From CAVTUU01 sp045804965 (GTDB taxonomy: Bacteria; Chloroflexota; Chloroflexia; Thermomicrobiales; UBA6265), in the NCBI GenBank assembly GCA_045804965.1, contig JBJMMD010000021.1, forward strand, positions 31,098 through 95,097: a DNA stretch of 64,000 nt. The letters are read 5' to 3'. The notes below the pieces were generated by a model. That model was not told the origin of the DNA, did not search any database, and saw only the letters and a list, made by a program, of their open reading frames with translations. This document shows, one piece after another, positions 51,601 to 59,871 of the stretch. Position 1 is the first letter of the stretch, and each line of letters opens with the position of its first letter. The translations under genes and the position numbers were made by a program.

Positions 51601-53346
51601 GACCTGACTTGGACTGAGGCGACCGACACGGTCGGTGTGGTCGCATACGACGTATACCGGGACGGCCAATTCAAGACGTCTGTGAACGCGCCGGCAACGG
51701 GATACACCGACAACACGGTCGGTCCAAACACGACCTACACCTACGAGGTGCGTGCGCGTGACGGCGCTGGCAACACCACTGCCAGCAACTCGGTTCAGGT
51801 CACGACGTCAGCCCATGACTACCTCTTTAACGACGATTTCGAGACGGGCAACCTCTCGAATTGGACGTCAGTTACTGGTCTCGTCGTTCAAGGAGCAATC
51901 GTCCACGCTGGCGCTTATGCCGCCGAAGGTTCGAGCACCGGAACTGCCCTCACCTATGCCTACAAGACGCTGGCCGACCAGAACGAGTATTACGCCCGCG
52001 TCTGGTTCAAGACTGTCAGCCAAGGTGCGAACAACATCAATCTGATCAAGTTCAGGACGAGCGCCGGTAGCGCCGGGACATCGCTTGTCGGACTCTATGT
52101 CGCAACCAACAAGATGCTTGGTTTGCGCAACGATATCGCTGCAGTGAGCACAGCTAATTTGTGCGACGTCTCAGGTACTGGCTGGCATGAGGTAGAACTC
52201 CACGCTCGCGTCAACAGTTCGCTGACCGAGGTCTGGTGCGATGGCAGCCTGGTTTCGACAAAGTCGGACTCATTGGGCACTGTTCCAATCGGACGAATCC
52301 AACTCGGCGAGAATACGACTGGCAGGACGTACGACATCGTCTTCGACGACGTGCTCGTCGACTCAAACTTCATCGTGACCGGGATCCAAAATCCGGGGCC
52401 GACACCGACGCCTTCCAACACATCCACACCGACGGTGACCAACACCCCGACGGTAACCAACACACCGACGCCGTCAAACACGCCGACGATCACGGCCACA
52501 TTTACGCCTTCGAATTCGCCGACCGTCACGCCGACGGCGACAAACACATTCACGCCAACGGCGACAAACACACCGACGAACACGCCGACGGCAACGAACA
52601 CGCCGACTCCGACGCCTGTGGTCTTGACCCTCACGGCAGCTGCCGACGCCGAAGTTCGGCAAGCGAGTCCCAACAGCAACTTCGGCTCAACAACCGATCT
52701 CACGATCGTCTCCGGCAGCGCAGCCAAAGAGAGCGACTTGAAGTTCAGTGTGGCCGGCGTGACCGGCCCGATCCAGAGCGCCACGCTCCGATTGACCGCG
52801 AGCAGCAGCTCGAGCAATGGACCGGCAGTCTATAAGTCCAGTAACACCTCTTGGGGCGAGAACACTGTCAACTGGACTAGCCGGCCGACATGGTCGGGGA
52901 CGCCGGCCGATAACAAGGGGGCGATCAACAAGAACGACGTCATCGATTACAACGTGACATCGCTCGTCGGTGGCAACGGCGTTTATACGTTCGTGCTGGC
53001 GGCCGACTCGACCGATGACGTCGCGTTCACCTCGCGTGAGGCCAACCAAACCTCAAAACGGCCGCAGTTGATCATCACGCTCGGTGCCGGCGGGCAGGCG
53101 ACCTCGACCCCGGCCCCGACGATGACAAACACCCCGGCGGCGACCAGCACACCGACCAACACGCCCGTTCCGCCGACGAACACGCCAACGCCCGTGCCAC
53201 CTACCGATACGCCCGTACCGCCGACCGCTACGTCAACACCTGTGCCACCAACGGATACGCCCGTGCCGCCGACGGATACGCCAACGCCGGTTCCGCCGAC
53301 CGACACGCCGACGCCTGTGCCACCGACAGAGACACCGAGCGGATAG
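48685..53346 (+). CDS. Giant secreted metallophosphoesterase with FN3, ConA-like and CBM96 modules
   Basis: The product is 1553 residues. A signal segment (about 14-46) and an Ig-like part precede the metallophosphoesterase (about 185-445), with GDVYDD, PAPGNHEFED, VYYHHPAFN and LNGHDHDYQRW, as in purple acid phosphatases and related calcineurin-like enzymes. Then come FN3 (450-540), a ConA-like domain starting DGFESGNMSQW (542-738), Ig-like (742-952), FN3 (953-1043), a second ConA-like domain (1048-1231), a Thr-Pro linker (1234-1311), a CBM96/DNRLRE domain (1312-1469) and a Thr-Pro tail ending PTETPSG. There is no membrane anchor or LPxTG. It is likely a surface phosphatase on a glycosylated stalk. 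It lies 23 bases after the GH99 gene. Confidence 0.85.
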   Translation: MRSQYTFDSKMVHNRVIGLFTVLVLLLSMTLSWIAPNAAPSSALAAGPSCVTSTPAGQTYSITVCITAPENGGSVTGDTPVTASATVTGTNPGVSKLIFFLDGQHLLTDFTTTVTLPNFQFSLPSAHFVDGSHELKVQAMMKSSTETGAVSDFTSINVTFVNGVSSPPANTNTFSSTSVGSSGQPIVIGAVGDGADGEGNALAVANLVASWNPSAFLYLGDVYDDGRYSEFTNWYEQSYGQLRGITKPAPGNHEFEDNNWNGYLDYWDTQRQYYSFNAGNWHIVSLNSDSRFGGYGPGSPQYDWLANDLSTNASDCTLVYYHHPAFNVGPEPVPTGLNNIWKLLAQHGVDLVLNGHDHDYQRWTPLDGNGNPSPTGITEIVAGSGGHGLQDQVTTDSRMVKGFFQSTPGGPYFGALRLTLNAGGAGFQFITTNGAVRDSGSVPCNSGPDTEAPTAPADLEAIPQSGTTIKLQWTESTDNVGVTGYDVYRDGTLLTNASPGTTFNDTGLTPGTEYHYQIKARDAANNISDFSNEAAGGTSAIFSDGFESGNMSQWQTSPAPTLAVQSVAKGSGTTLAAHAGCNPCAGTAVAYKKLDADQSSIYYRVRFKLASQGANNVNVLGLRTSTTTTGTLLANFYINNVNHRLGYKNNVSGASFTSATYAVNDTGWHELQVHVVINGLASTTEVWYDNQLVPELTKTNENLGTAPIGRLQLGETSTGRTFDVYFDDVVANTSFIASDFTADTTPPTVPTFAFDAPGPTQYATGSTIFYNPSTGNSGSFTVTASTSDSQSGISHVTFPAVFGGDGLDDPSSPYAQTYNWTDTATASGPQAVTAFNGEGVSADNNFIVTPDTAGPTAFAITGLQANDFIHNGRVLTASPVDALSGLLQVEVRYCSGATCDFNSGTSIGVDATKPYSVTWNSQPADGTYTLVARATDKVGNITDSAPVTVTVDNNPPTAPGNLTGNAPSGTQVDLTWTEATDTVGVVAYDVYRDGQFKTSVNAPATGYTDNTVGPNTTYTYEVRARDGAGNTTASNSVQVTTSAHDYLFNDDFETGNLSNWTSVTGLVVQGAIVHAGAYAAEGSSTGTALTYAYKTLADQNEYYARVWFKTVSQGANNINLIKFRTSAGSAGTSLVGLYVATNKMLGLRNDIAAVSTANLCDVSGTGWHEVELHARVNSSLTEVWCDGSLVSTKSDSLGTVPIGRIQLGENTTGRTYDIVFDDVLVDSNFIVTGIQNPGPTPTPSNTSTPTVTNTPTVTNTPTPSNTPTITATFTPSNSPTVTPTATNTFTPTATNTPTNTPTATNTPTPTPVVLTLTAAADAEVRQASPNSNFGSTTDLTIVSGSAAKESDLKFSVAGVTGPIQSATLRLTASSSSSNGPAVYKSSNTSWGENTVNWTSRPTWSGTPADNKGAINKNDVIDYNVTSLVGGNGVYTFVLAADSTDDVAFTSREANQTSKRPQLIITLGAGGQATSTPAPTMTNTPAATSTPTNTPVPPTNTPTPVPPTDTPVPPTATSTPVPPTDTPVPPTDTPTPVPPTDTPTPVPPTETPSG
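52386..52618 (+). repeat. Thr-Pro linker repeats (coding)
   Basis: Degenerate tandem repeats of 6 to 12 bases on the theme ACGCCGACG encode TNTPT-like units between the second ConA-like domain and the CBM96 domain. Confidence 0.8.
53101..53343 (+). repeat. Thr-Pro-Val tail repeats (coding)
   Basis: Repeats encode units such as VPPTDTPTP and end the 1553-residue protein with PTETPSG. Confidence 0.8.
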
Positions 53347-53364
53347 GGTGGGGACTCATGCCTG

Positions 53365-53392
53365 GGCGCTTGCGCGGCAGTGCGCAAGCGCC
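53365..53392 (+). terminator. Hairpin between the two giant genes
   Basis: GGCGCTTGCGC (53365-53375) pairs perfectly with GCGCAAGCGCC (53382-53392) around GGCAGT. It lies 18 bases after the stop. It could end or attenuate the operon transcript ahead of the next gene. Confidence 0.6.
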
Positions 53393-53495
53393 TCGTACCT
53401 GGCGCCGGGGGCGCCGTTCTCAGGCGCGATCGCCATATATGTGTGGCGATCCAGCACATTACCTCGGGCCGGCCCGATCGTGAGGAGTCCTTTCA

Positions 53496-56400
53496 ATGCG
53501 CCCCCGTCAACGCCGCTCTCACGGTTCCTGGGTTCCTACCTTCGCCAGTCGGTGGCTCGCGTTGGCATTGCTGCTTACGATGAGCGCGGGTCTTCTGCTC
53601 TCGCACGGACCGTCCGGCAACACGCTTGCAGCGGGCCCCGGTTGCACTCAGAGCACACTTCCAAGCGGCTCTCTCGTCGAAGTCTGCGTTACAGCGCCGG
53701 TCGAGAGCGCCGTCCTGACAGGCGATCAGACCGTTTCCGCGTCTGTGCAGCTCATCAGCGGGCCGGCAATTGCAGTCAGTTCGATGCTCTTCTACGTTGA
53801 CTATTTCAATAACCTGAGCACCCCGGCTGTGACCGATTTTGCTGCTGTGAACCAGCTCAGTTTCTCGTTCAATTTCTCGTCGGCGCGGTTTGCCGACGGT
53901 CCACATACGATCACTGCCGTGGCGGAAATGAAGAGCGCCACCTCTCCCTTCCCGCTCACCGATCCCGCCACGATCAATGTGATCTTCAGCAACGGCTTCA
54001 CGACACCCCCGACCAACGGCGACTCGTTCGCGCCGACAAGCGGTATTCCTTCGGGCGGAGCGCCTTTCGTGCTTGCGGCGGTTGGCGACGCTGCCGACGG
54101 CGAGGCGCGAGCATCCCAAGTGGGCAGTCTCGTGCAGTCGTGGAATCCCAATCTCTTCCTATATTTGGGTGATGTGTACGACAACGGGCGCTACGACGAG
54201 TTCTCGAACTGGTACGACTCGGCCTTCGGCTCGCTCCGCGCGATTACTGATCCGACCATCGGTAATCACGAATATGACAAAGGCGACGCCGGTGGCTACT
54301 TCGGCTACTGGGATACCAATCTCCATTACTTCAGTGTCAACGCCGGCGGTTGGCACATCATTAATCTCGACTCCAATAGCCAGCTTGGGCAATTCGGTCC
54401 AGGTTCGGCGCAATACGAGTGGCTGAAAACCCAGCTCACGACGAACCCCTCACCGTGCACGATCGTCTATTACCACCATCCCTATTTCAACGTCGGTGAG
54501 GAAGGCCGGCAATTGCAAATGGCGCCGATCTGGCAGCTCATGGCCCAGAATGGCGTTGACATCGTGCTCAACGGACACGATCACGACTATCAACGGTGGA
54601 TGCCGCTTGATGGCAATGGCAATCCCTCCCCAACCGGAATCACCGAATTCGTTGTCGGCAGCGGCGGTCACGGTCTCCAAAGCCAGATCGTAGCCGACGA
54701 TCACATGGTGAAGGGACTTTTCCAGCAAGGCCCAGGAGTCCCTCCGAACTTCGGCGCGCTCCGGCTCACGCTCAATTCAAATGGAGCAGGCTTCCAATTC
54801 GTGTCCTCGGTGACCGGGGCGACTTTGGACTCCGGTTCTGTGCCCTGTAACGGCGCCGCTGACAATCTAGCACCCACCGCACCGACGAACTTGCAAGCCG
54901 TCCCGCAGTCGGGAACACAGATAAACCTGAACTGGACGGCAGCCACCGACGACGTTGCCGTCACCGGTTACGACATCTACCGCGACGGCAATTTGCTTAC
55001 CTCGGTCGACAGCGTCACGACGTACAGCGACAAGAATCTAACGCCTGGAACGGTGTACTCCTATCAGCTCAAAGCCAAAGACGCCGCCGGCCACACGTCC
55101 GACTACAGCAACACGGCAACTGCCGGCACTTCGGCCCTCTTCAGCGACGGATTCGAGTCGGGCAATCTGGGACTCTGGCGACAAAACCCCCAGCCAACGC
55201 TCGTTGTCGAATCTGGGGTGCAAACCCATGGTCAATTCGGAGCCCAGATGACCGGGACAGGCGCTGGGAGCCCCATGACGGTCGCATTTAATCAGCTTGA
55301 CGCCCAGCAGACCGATCTGTACTACCGGGTCCGGTTCAACGTCTCCAGCCAGGGCGCCACCAACGCAATCAATTTGATGGGGTTCAACACAATTGGCACT
55401 GGCAGTGGAAGTGTGGGTGGACAGATCGCAACGGTTTTCATCAACACTCCATTGACTAGCCAAGGCCAAACCGTAGGCAAGCTGAGTCTTCGCAACGCGA
55501 CTGGAACTGGAACTAATCTCACTACCAATGGTCCACAGCTGATTGCAAATCATTGGTACGAGCTACAGCTCCACGTGAACATAACGAGTGGCCTAGCCGA
55601 AGTTTGGCTGGATGGCACTCAGGTCATGACCTTTACCAGCAATTTCGGCACGGCGGCGATCGGGAATCTCCGGCTTGGAGAATTCACTGCTGGGCGCGCC
55701 TATAACGTCTACTTCGACGACGTCGTCGCCAACTTGACTCAGATCCCGAGCAACTTAGCGGCCGACACAACGCCGCCGACTGGACCGGCGCTCACGTTCG
55801 ACGTCTCCGGGCCGAACGAATCAGCGAATGGTTCAACCGTCTACTACAACCCAACGGCAGGCAACAGCGGCAGCTTCACCGTCAACGCGGCGACCAGCGA
55901 TCCGCAGTCGGGCATTGGTCACGTCACCTTCCCGGCAGTCTTCGGAAGTGATGCTCTCGACGACGCCACGGCGCCATATGCGCAAACGTATAACTGGAAC
56001 GACACAACGGCTGCCAACAGTTCGCAATTTGTCGTCGCTTTCAATAGCGATGGCGTGCAGGCGAGCGCTGCCTTCTCCGTCGTTCCAGACACCAGCGGAC
56101 CGGAATCCTTTGGGCTTGCTGGATTAAGTGACGGCATCGGCATTCGTAACGGGCGTTCGCTCTCCGCGCCGCTCGCAGATGCACTCTCCGGCGTAGCGAG
56201 CTTCGAAGTCCGCTACTGCCCAGGGACGCCTCCTTGCGATTGGGCATCCGCGACGACGATCGGTACGGACACCACCGCGCCTTATTCATTCCCCTGGTTC
56301 AACCAGCCGGCTGATGGCCAGTACACGTTGATCGCGCGAGCAACCGACAAAGTCGGCAACTTCACCGATTCGTCGCCGGTCACGCTTTTCATCGACAACG

Positions 56401-59400
56401 TTGCGCCGACCGGAGCGATTACCGTGCCTGCCACGGGAGGAGTTGTCGGCCCATCGGCAGTCATATCATCAGATTCGGCTGACGATGCGTCCGGAGTCTT
56501 CTCGGCGAGATTCCAATGGTCGCCCGCAGGCACCAACACCTGGACCGACATCGGTACCGCTACCACATCCCCGTATACGGTCACCTGGCTGACCGGCAAC
56601 CGTGCTGAAGGTCAGTACGATCTGCGGGTGATCACTACTGACAACGCCCTAAATACATTCACGAGCACACCAATCACCGTCACGGTCGACCATACGAACC
56701 CATCTGGCGCGATGGTCGATCCCGGCGCGAATCTGCACGGCACGGTCAACCTGCAGGCAACCACCAGCGACAACAATGGCGTCGCCTCGGTGAATTTCCA
56801 GAAGTCGCCGGTCGGTTCCAGCCAGTTTGTTGACGTCGGAATGACGACGACGCAGACAGCTGGGGTGTTCACTCTCGCATTCGATACGACGACCCTCGCC
56901 GATGGCCGCTACCGATGGCGCGCCATCATCACCGACCTCGGCGGCAACACGTTCACAACGCCTGTCGTCGAAGACCGGCGCATCGACAACACCCTGCCCA
57001 CCGGTGATCTCACCGCGCCTTCAGCGGCAGCGTTCGTCGGCGGGAGCACAGTGAATCTCGCCGCGACTGCGGCGGACACCGGTGGCTCTGGAGTGGCCTC
57101 GGTCCTCTTCCAGTTCGCGCCGACGGGAACCGGACCCTTCACGGATATCAGCACGAGCGCGACCGCGCCGTACGCCGCGACCTGGGACGCATCCGGTCTC
57201 GCGGACGGCGGGTACGACCTGCGCGCGGTCGTCACCGACCTCGCTGGCAATGTCTTCAACGGCTCTGCCCGGACGGTCACGGTCGACAACAATGCACCGA
57301 GCCCACCGACGAATCTTCACGGCACGCCAGATCCAACAAACACGCACATCGACCTCACGTGGACCGCGGCGTCGGATCCCAACGGTGTCGTTGCCTATGA
57401 CGTCTACCGCGACAATGCATTCCTGGCGACCGTCAACACGCCGACGACGAACTACAGCGACAAAGGCGTGATCCAGCAGACGACGTACACCTACGAAGTG
57501 CACGCAAGAGATGCGGCCGGCAACACGACCGCCAGCAGCTCGATCCAGGTCAGCACGACCGCTCGTAGTTTCCTATTCAGCGACGGCTTCGAAACCGGCG
57601 ACATGAGCCAGTGGTCGGTCAACAGTGGTCTCGTTGTCCAACAGGCCGACGTCGATGCCGGCGCGTTCGCAGCTCGCGGTACGAGTACCGGCGTCGCGAC
57701 CAGCGCGTACAAACTGCTGCCGGCCGATCAAGGCGAGCTCTATTACCGTATCCGCTTCAAGATCATCACTCCGGACAGCGCCAATACCCTGACGCTGCTG
57801 CGCATGCGGACGAGCGGCAGCGGGAACGGTGCGTCGATCCTTGGCATCTATGTCAACAGCGGCACCACGCACACTTTGGGGCTCCGCAACGACGCCGCGG
57901 GCATCAGCACGAACAGCACGCAGGGCGTGAGTATAGGCGCTTGGCATGAGTTGCAAGTCCACGCCATTATCACTGGTCCCAATGGTCCGCTGACTGAGGT
58001 CTGGCTTGATGGGAATCTGGTTCCGGCGCTGACCACGGACAATTCGCTCGGTACTTCCGGCATCGGCCGGCTCCAACTCGGCGAGAACACCGGAGCCAAG
58101 ACCTACGACGTCATCTTCGACAACGTGATCGTCGACACCGCCTTCATCGCGAATGGCAGCCCGATCCCAACGCCGACGCCGTCACCGACAATCGCGCCGA
58201 CGGCTACACCGACGGACACGCCGACGCTCACACCAACCAACACACCAACCAGCACGTCGACGCCGACGAACACGCCGACCCCGACTCCGTCGACATCCAA
58301 CTTGTTACCGATCGCGGACGCCGAGATTCATCAGGCGAATCCGACCACGAACTACGGCACGGCAAGCACCTTGTCCGTGGTTGGCGGCAGCGCCCCGATG
58401 GAAAGCGATCTCAAGTTTTCAGTGAACGTCACTGGGACGATCCAGCACGCCACCTTACGGCTAACGGCTACAGACGGCAGCGTGAACGGACCGGCGATCT
58501 TCGCGTCCTCTGACACGAACTGGTCGGAAACCGGCGTCACCTGGAGCAACACCAGGCCAATCAAGACAAGTGGTCCGATCGACGACAAGGGCGCGATCGC
58601 GAAGAATGCGATCGTCGATTACGACGTGACCAGCTTCGTGACTGGCAACGGCACCTACACGTTCGTCCTCGCCGAGACCGATGCGACCGACAACACCGTC
58701 TTCGGTTCGCGTGAGATCAACGGTGCGAAGAAACCGCAGCTGATCCTCACGATCGGTCCGCCGCTGCCGACGGCAACCGCGACCCCGACCAATACACCGA
58801 CAATGACGCCGACCCCGACGAATACGGCGACGCCAAGCAACACCCCGACGCCGACGAACACGCCGGGCGGGCCGACGAACACTCCGACCAACACGCCGGT
58901 GCCGCCGACGGCAACGAATACACCCACGAATACGCCGACAAATACCCCGGTGCCGCCGACAAACACGCCTACATTCACGCCGACACTGACGCCGACGAAC
59001 ACGCCGACGAGCACGCCGGTCGTCCTCACCTTCAATCCGGAGGTTGACGCCGAGGTGCGGCATGCAAGCCCGGCCACTAATTTCGGCTCTTCGGGCGACT
59101 TGGGTGTTGTTGCGGTCACTGGTTCGGAGAAGGAGAGTTATCTTAGATTCAACGTGACCGGCGTAACCCAACCAATTCAAAGCGCCGTTCTCCGTCTCAA
59201 CGCCAGCAACGGCAGCACCAACGGTCCGGTGCTCTACACGTCTCCTGACATCACTTGGAATGAGGGGACCATCACCTGGAACACCAAGCTGTCGCGCGCC
59301 AACGTAGGCGAGAACAAGGGCGCCTTCAATAAGAACGACACGGTCAACTACACCGTCTCGATGTTTGTTGGCGGCAACGGCAAATACACGTTCGTCCTCG

Positions 59401-59777
59401 TCGGCGATTCGACCGACGACGCAATTTTCGATTCGCGTGAGGCGAATCAGTCGTCGAGACGCCCGCAACTGATCATTACGCTGGGCCCCGGCGGACAACC
59501 GACGGCCACGCCAGCGCCGACGCAGGCGGCCCAGCCGGCGCAGCAGCAGATCTTGGATCCGACCAACACACCGACCAACACGCCCGTGTCGCCGACGAAC
59601 ACGCCGATTCCGCCCACGGCGACGCCGACCAATGCGCCGCTGCCGCCGACCAATACGCCCGTACCGCCAACCGCGACACCAACGGATACGCCCGTGCCGC
59701 CGACGGATACGCCAACACCGGTTCCGCCGACCGACACGCCGGTTCCGCCGCCGCCGACTGAAGGGCCAAGCGGCTAG
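53496..59777 (+). CDS. Giant secreted metallophosphoesterase with multiple adhesion and CBM96 modules
   Basis: The product is 2093 residues; GAGGAG lies 9 bases before ATG 53496. Order: signal peptide (about 20-45), Ig-like, metallophosphoesterase (about 190-450; GDVYDNG, GNHEYDKG, YYHHPYFN, NGHDHDYQRW), FN3 (455-545), ConA-like (547-748), Ig-like (755-960), three Ig-like repeats starting at about 973, 1070 and 1169, FN3 (about 1267), ConA-like (1359-1553), Thr-Pro linker, CBM96 (1602-1755), Thr-Pro linker, CBM96 (1843-1998), and a Thr-Pro tail ending PTEGPSG. It is a longer relative of the 48685 product, with three added Ig repeats and a second CBM96. No anchor is visible. Confidence 0.85.
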   Translation: MRPRQRRSHGSWVPTFASRWLALALLLTMSAGLLLSHGPSGNTLAAGPGCTQSTLPSGSLVEVCVTAPVESAVLTGDQTVSASVQLISGPAIAVSSMLFYVDYFNNLSTPAVTDFAAVNQLSFSFNFSSARFADGPHTITAVAEMKSATSPFPLTDPATINVIFSNGFTTPPTNGDSFAPTSGIPSGGAPFVLAAVGDAADGEARASQVGSLVQSWNPNLFLYLGDVYDNGRYDEFSNWYDSAFGSLRAITDPTIGNHEYDKGDAGGYFGYWDTNLHYFSVNAGGWHIINLDSNSQLGQFGPGSAQYEWLKTQLTTNPSPCTIVYYHHPYFNVGEEGRQLQMAPIWQLMAQNGVDIVLNGHDHDYQRWMPLDGNGNPSPTGITEFVVGSGGHGLQSQIVADDHMVKGLFQQGPGVPPNFGALRLTLNSNGAGFQFVSSVTGATLDSGSVPCNGAADNLAPTAPTNLQAVPQSGTQINLNWTAATDDVAVTGYDIYRDGNLLTSVDSVTTYSDKNLTPGTVYSYQLKAKDAAGHTSDYSNTATAGTSALFSDGFESGNLGLWRQNPQPTLVVESGVQTHGQFGAQMTGTGAGSPMTVAFNQLDAQQTDLYYRVRFNVSSQGATNAINLMGFNTIGTGSGSVGGQIATVFINTPLTSQGQTVGKLSLRNATGTGTNLTTNGPQLIANHWYELQLHVNITSGLAEVWLDGTQVMTFTSNFGTAAIGNLRLGEFTAGRAYNVYFDDVVANLTQIPSNLAADTTPPTGPALTFDVSGPNESANGSTVYYNPTAGNSGSFTVNAATSDPQSGIGHVTFPAVFGSDALDDATAPYAQTYNWNDTTAANSSQFVVAFNSDGVQASAAFSVVPDTSGPESFGLAGLSDGIGIRNGRSLSAPLADALSGVASFEVRYCPGTPPCDWASATTIGTDTTAPYSFPWFNQPADGQYTLIARATDKVGNFTDSSPVTLFIDNVAPTGAITVPATGGVVGPSAVISSDSADDASGVFSARFQWSPAGTNTWTDIGTATTSPYTVTWLTGNRAEGQYDLRVITTDNALNTFTSTPITVTVDHTNPSGAMVDPGANLHGTVNLQATTSDNNGVASVNFQKSPVGSSQFVDVGMTTTQTAGVFTLAFDTTTLADGRYRWRAIITDLGGNTFTTPVVEDRRIDNTLPTGDLTAPSAAAFVGGSTVNLAATAADTGGSGVASVLFQFAPTGTGPFTDISTSATAPYAATWDASGLADGGYDLRAVVTDLAGNVFNGSARTVTVDNNAPSPPTNLHGTPDPTNTHIDLTWTAASDPNGVVAYDVYRDNAFLATVNTPTTNYSDKGVIQQTTYTYEVHARDAAGNTTASSSIQVSTTARSFLFSDGFETGDMSQWSVNSGLVVQQADVDAGAFAARGTSTGVATSAYKLLPADQGELYYRIRFKIITPDSANTLTLLRMRTSGSGNGASILGIYVNSGTTHTLGLRNDAAGISTNSTQGVSIGAWHELQVHAIITGPNGPLTEVWLDGNLVPALTTDNSLGTSGIGRLQLGENTGAKTYDVIFDNVIVDTAFIANGSPIPTPTPSPTIAPTATPTDTPTLTPTNTPTSTSTPTNTPTPTPSTSNLLPIADAEIHQANPTTNYGTASTLSVVGGSAPMESDLKFSVNVTGTIQHATLRLTATDGSVNGPAIFASSDTNWSETGVTWSNTRPIKTSGPIDDKGAIAKNAIVDYDVTSFVTGNGTYTFVLAETDATDNTVFGSREINGAKKPQLILTIGPPLPTATATPTNTPTMTPTPTNTATPSNTPTPTNTPGGPTNTPTNTPVPPTATNTPTNTPTNTPVPPTNTPTFTPTLTPTNTPTSTPVVLTFNPEVDAEVRHASPATNFGSSGDLGVVAVTGSEKESYLRFNVTGVTQPIQSAVLRLNASNGSTNGPVLYTSPDITWNEGTITWNTKLSRANVGENKGAFNKNDTVNYTVSMFVGGNGKYTFVLVGDSTDDAIFDSREANQSSRRPQLIITLGPGGQPTATPAPTQAAQPAQQQILDPTNTPTNTPVSPTNTPIPPTATPTNAPLPPTNTPVPPTATPTDTPVPPTDTPTPVPPTDTPVPPPPTEGPSG
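58165..58297 (+). repeat. Thr-Pro linker repeats (coding)
   Basis: Units such as TPTDTPTLTPTNTPT join the second ConA-like domain to the first CBM96 domain of the 2093-residue protein. Confidence 0.8.
58768..59022 (+). repeat. Thr-Pro linker repeats (coding)
   Basis: Units such as TPTNTPVPPTATNTPTN separate the two CBM96 domains of the 2093-residue protein. Confidence 0.8.
59500..59774 (+). repeat. Thr-Pro-Val tail repeats (coding)
   Basis: Units such as VPPTATPTDTPVPPTDTP end the 2093-residue protein; the last residues are PTEGPSG. Confidence 0.8.
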
Positions 59778-59794
59778 TTCAAAGGTTCTTCGCC

Positions 59795-59826
59795 GGAGTG
59801 CTGGAGCCACCGTGTACCAGCACTCC
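59795..59826 (+). terminator. Hairpin after the 2093-residue protein gene
   Basis: GGAGTGCTGG (59795-59804) pairs perfectly with CCAGCACTCC (59817-59826) around a 12-base loop, 17 bases after the stop. No T-tract follows. Confidence 0.5.
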
Positions 59827-59871
59827 CGCGGAGTTCTCAGTCGCGCCAACAGGAAGTGAGGATCGAAACGT

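Noticed and set aside
52386..59774. Short tandem DNA repeats (ACGCCGACG-like) resembling a CRISPR array or satellite
   Set aside because: They are in frame, encode Thr-Pro linkers, and lack uniform repeat/spacer lengths.
58461..59849. Long minus-strand frame opposite the 2093-residue gene
   Set aside because: Its translation is mostly Arg repeats, the antisense of Thr-Pro codons, with no ribosome site or domain.
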